Part shown: positions 6,941 through 7,885 of the stretch, in pieces | Numbering within the stretch: position 1 is the stretch's first letter | Layout: each line of letters starts with the position of its first letter | Source of the DNA: Lachnospiraceae bacterium | GTDB lineage: Bacteria > Bacillota > Clostridia > Lachnospirales > Lachnospiraceae | Length of the DNA: 7,885 nt | Direction: 5' to 3' | NCBI GenBank assembly: GCA_900770535.1 | Contig: CAAHDV010000004.1 | Coordinates: forward strand, 1-7,885 | The notes under the pieces: model-generated | What the model saw: only the letters and a program-made list of their open reading frames with translations | Databases searched by the model: none | What the model was told of the DNA's origin: nothing | Translations under genes and position numbers: made by a program

Positions 6941-7008
6941 TAAGTGCACGATTTGTTTTTATCTCCGCTTCAACGGTTTTAAGCAATGTTTCATTTTAAA
7001 TTTTCTTT

Positions 7009-7037
7009 ATTTTACTTTCATGCCGTCATATTGTCAA
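7009..7037 (-). promoter_or_regulatory. Promoter of the trp operon
   Basis: The minus strand has a perfect -35 box TTGACA (7032-7037), a 17-base spacer and -10 box TAAAAT (7009-7014). Start of transcription would be near 7002, giving a terminated leader RNA of about 340 bases that includes the whole T-box. The surroundings are AT-rich and there is no closer match nearer to Stem I. Control by tryptophan is then expected mainly at the T-box. One arm of an 8-bp inverted repeat (7021-7028 with 7096-7103) lies in the spacer. Confidence 0.8.
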
Positions 7038-7125
7038 TTAGTTTTTCGCTTTATTTTCTTTTGTTTTTCTCATTCATTTACTGGCATTTACTTTCTGACG
7101 GCAAATCATTTTTTCGTTCGCTGTT

Positions 7126-7885
7126 CTATCCCTGCTGCTCGTTTTCTGGTTCTTCCGGCAGGTCCGGTGCCAGAGCCAGGGTGAACCAGAACTCTACACC
7201 ATCCTCGTGGTTTGCCACACCGTACTGCTGGTGATGTGCCTCCATAATGGCTTTGACAATGGAAAGACCGATGCCGCTTCCGCCGTAGGCACGGGTTCGG
7301 GCCTTGTCTACCTTGTAAAACTTCGTCCACAGATTCGGCAGGTCTTCCTCCGGGATCGGAGCACCGTTGTTGTATACATGGATCTTTGCCGCACCATCGA
7401 GAGTCTCACTCCAGATGCGAATATTATGATCCCCGCCAAGATGGTTCATGGCGTTGGTCAGGTAGTTGGTCACAACTTCCTCAATCTTGAATTCATCGCC
7501 CATGACCATTAACGTTTCCGGCATGTCTACGCTTACTTTCGCCTCATTCTGCTGAATGAGGATGCTGGAGGAATTGATCAGGTCGTGAACCAGCTCCGAT
7601 AAATCAAACGCCTCAATGCTCGGCGTGTCGTTTCCAAATTCCAGGGCCGTCAGTGTCAGAAGCTGGCGCACCATCTTGTTCATCTTGTTGGCCTCATCCA
7701 TGATGACCTCACAGTAATAGCTGCGGCTCTCCGGGTCTTCGCACATGCCGTCACATAAGCCCTCTGCGTAGCCCTGGATCAGGGCAATCGGGGTTTTCAG
7801 CTCGTGGGAGATATTGGCAATTAACTCTTTTCGCATCTCAACGATCTGGATTTTCTCATTGATGTCATGCTGCAGCTGTTTGTTG
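7126..7885 (-). CDS. Sensor histidine kinase, C-terminal part
   Basis: This partial gene runs off the right edge; 252 residues are visible, with the start, sensor and membrane segments outside the window. The reading frame opens with a helical linker (NKQLQHDINEKIQIVEMRKE). The dimerisation H-box SHELKTPI follows, with the phosphorylated histidine codon at 7804-7806. Then come an N-box (EEVVTNYLTNAMNH), a G1-like NNGAPIP, the F-box KFYKVDKA and the G2 loop GGSGIGLSI. It should autophosphorylate and pass phosphate to a response regulator, probably encoded upstream outside the window. The first Asp of the common DxGxG is Asn here, a form seen in VanS-like clostridial kinases, so it need not be inactive. 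The signal sensed cannot be read from this part. I see no intrinsic terminator after its stop; the trp promoter begins 89 bases further on. Confidence 0.93.
   Translation of the reverse strand, partial: NKQLQHDINEKIQIVEMRKELIANISHELKTPIALIQGYAEGLCDGMCEDPESRSYYCEVIMDEANKMNKMVRQLLTLTALEFGNDTPSIEAFDLSELVHDLINSSSILIQQNEAKVSVDMPETLMVMGDEFKIEEVVTNYLTNAMNHLGGDHNIRIWSETLDGAAKIHVYNNGAPIPEEDLPNLWTKFYKVDKARTRAYGGSGIGLSIVKAIMEAHHQQYGVANHEDGVEFWFTLALAPDLPEEPENEQQG

Noticed and set aside
6740..6949. 69-codon frame in the trp leader as a possible Trp leader peptide
   Set aside because: It has only one tryptophan codon, which coincides with the T-box specifier candidate, and the T-box parts explain the region fully.
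1..7885. CRISPR array, insertion sequence, prophage or toxin-antitoxin genes
   Set aside because: No regularly spaced repeats, transposase, integrase, or small paired genes were found; almost all the sequence is accounted for by the trp genes, the reductase, the kinase and their control regions.

Overview
The window looks like chromosomal DNA of an anaerobic Gram-positive bacterium of class Clostridia, most likely family Lachnospiraceae. This placement is an inference from a T-box-controlled trp operon, strong AGGAGG-type ribosome binding sites, mixed-GC coding sequence with AT-rich control regions, consensus TTGACA/TATAAT-like promoters, and a VanS-like histidine kinase with an N-N-G-A-P G1 box. 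Every gene I support lies on the minus strand, so the window reads functionally from right (7885) to left (1).

Right end (7885-7126): the C-terminal part of a sensor histidine kinase; its start lies outside the window. Next (7125-6548) is a long control region. It holds a near-consensus promoter (TTGACA, 17 bp, TAAAAT) and a tryptophan T-box leader with a UGG specifier candidate, Stem III, a T-box core whose UGGC fits the G discriminator base of tRNA-Trp, and a strong intrinsic terminator. A compact set of extra hairpins sits between that terminator and the trpE ribosome binding site.

Middle (6547-1924): trpE, trpG, trpD, trpC and trpF, all intact with their key residues. Together they take chorismate to anthranilate, phosphoribosyl-anthranilate, carboxyphenylamino-deoxyribulose phosphate and indole-3-glycerol phosphate. 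The last enzyme, tryptophan synthase (trpB/trpA), is not in the cluster. After trpF comes a CTCG-rich 99-bp spacer and then a complete siroheme/4Fe-4S nitrite- or sulfite-reductase-like gene (268-1824).

Left end (267-1): no protein gene. It has two tandem promoters with consensus-like boxes, both with 17-bp spacers and A-tract-rich upstream sequence, with hairpins between them. A CCTTGAAAA leader motif follows. This is the usual arrangement in front of a Firmicutes rRNA operon, so a 16S rRNA gene is predicted just beyond base 1, in the same direction. I saw no clear new defence, mobile or secretion system. The most unusual points are the missing trpBA, the hairpin array in the trpE leader with possible pairing to the trpE start, and the run from the trp/reductase genes into rRNA promoters without a visible intrinsic terminator.
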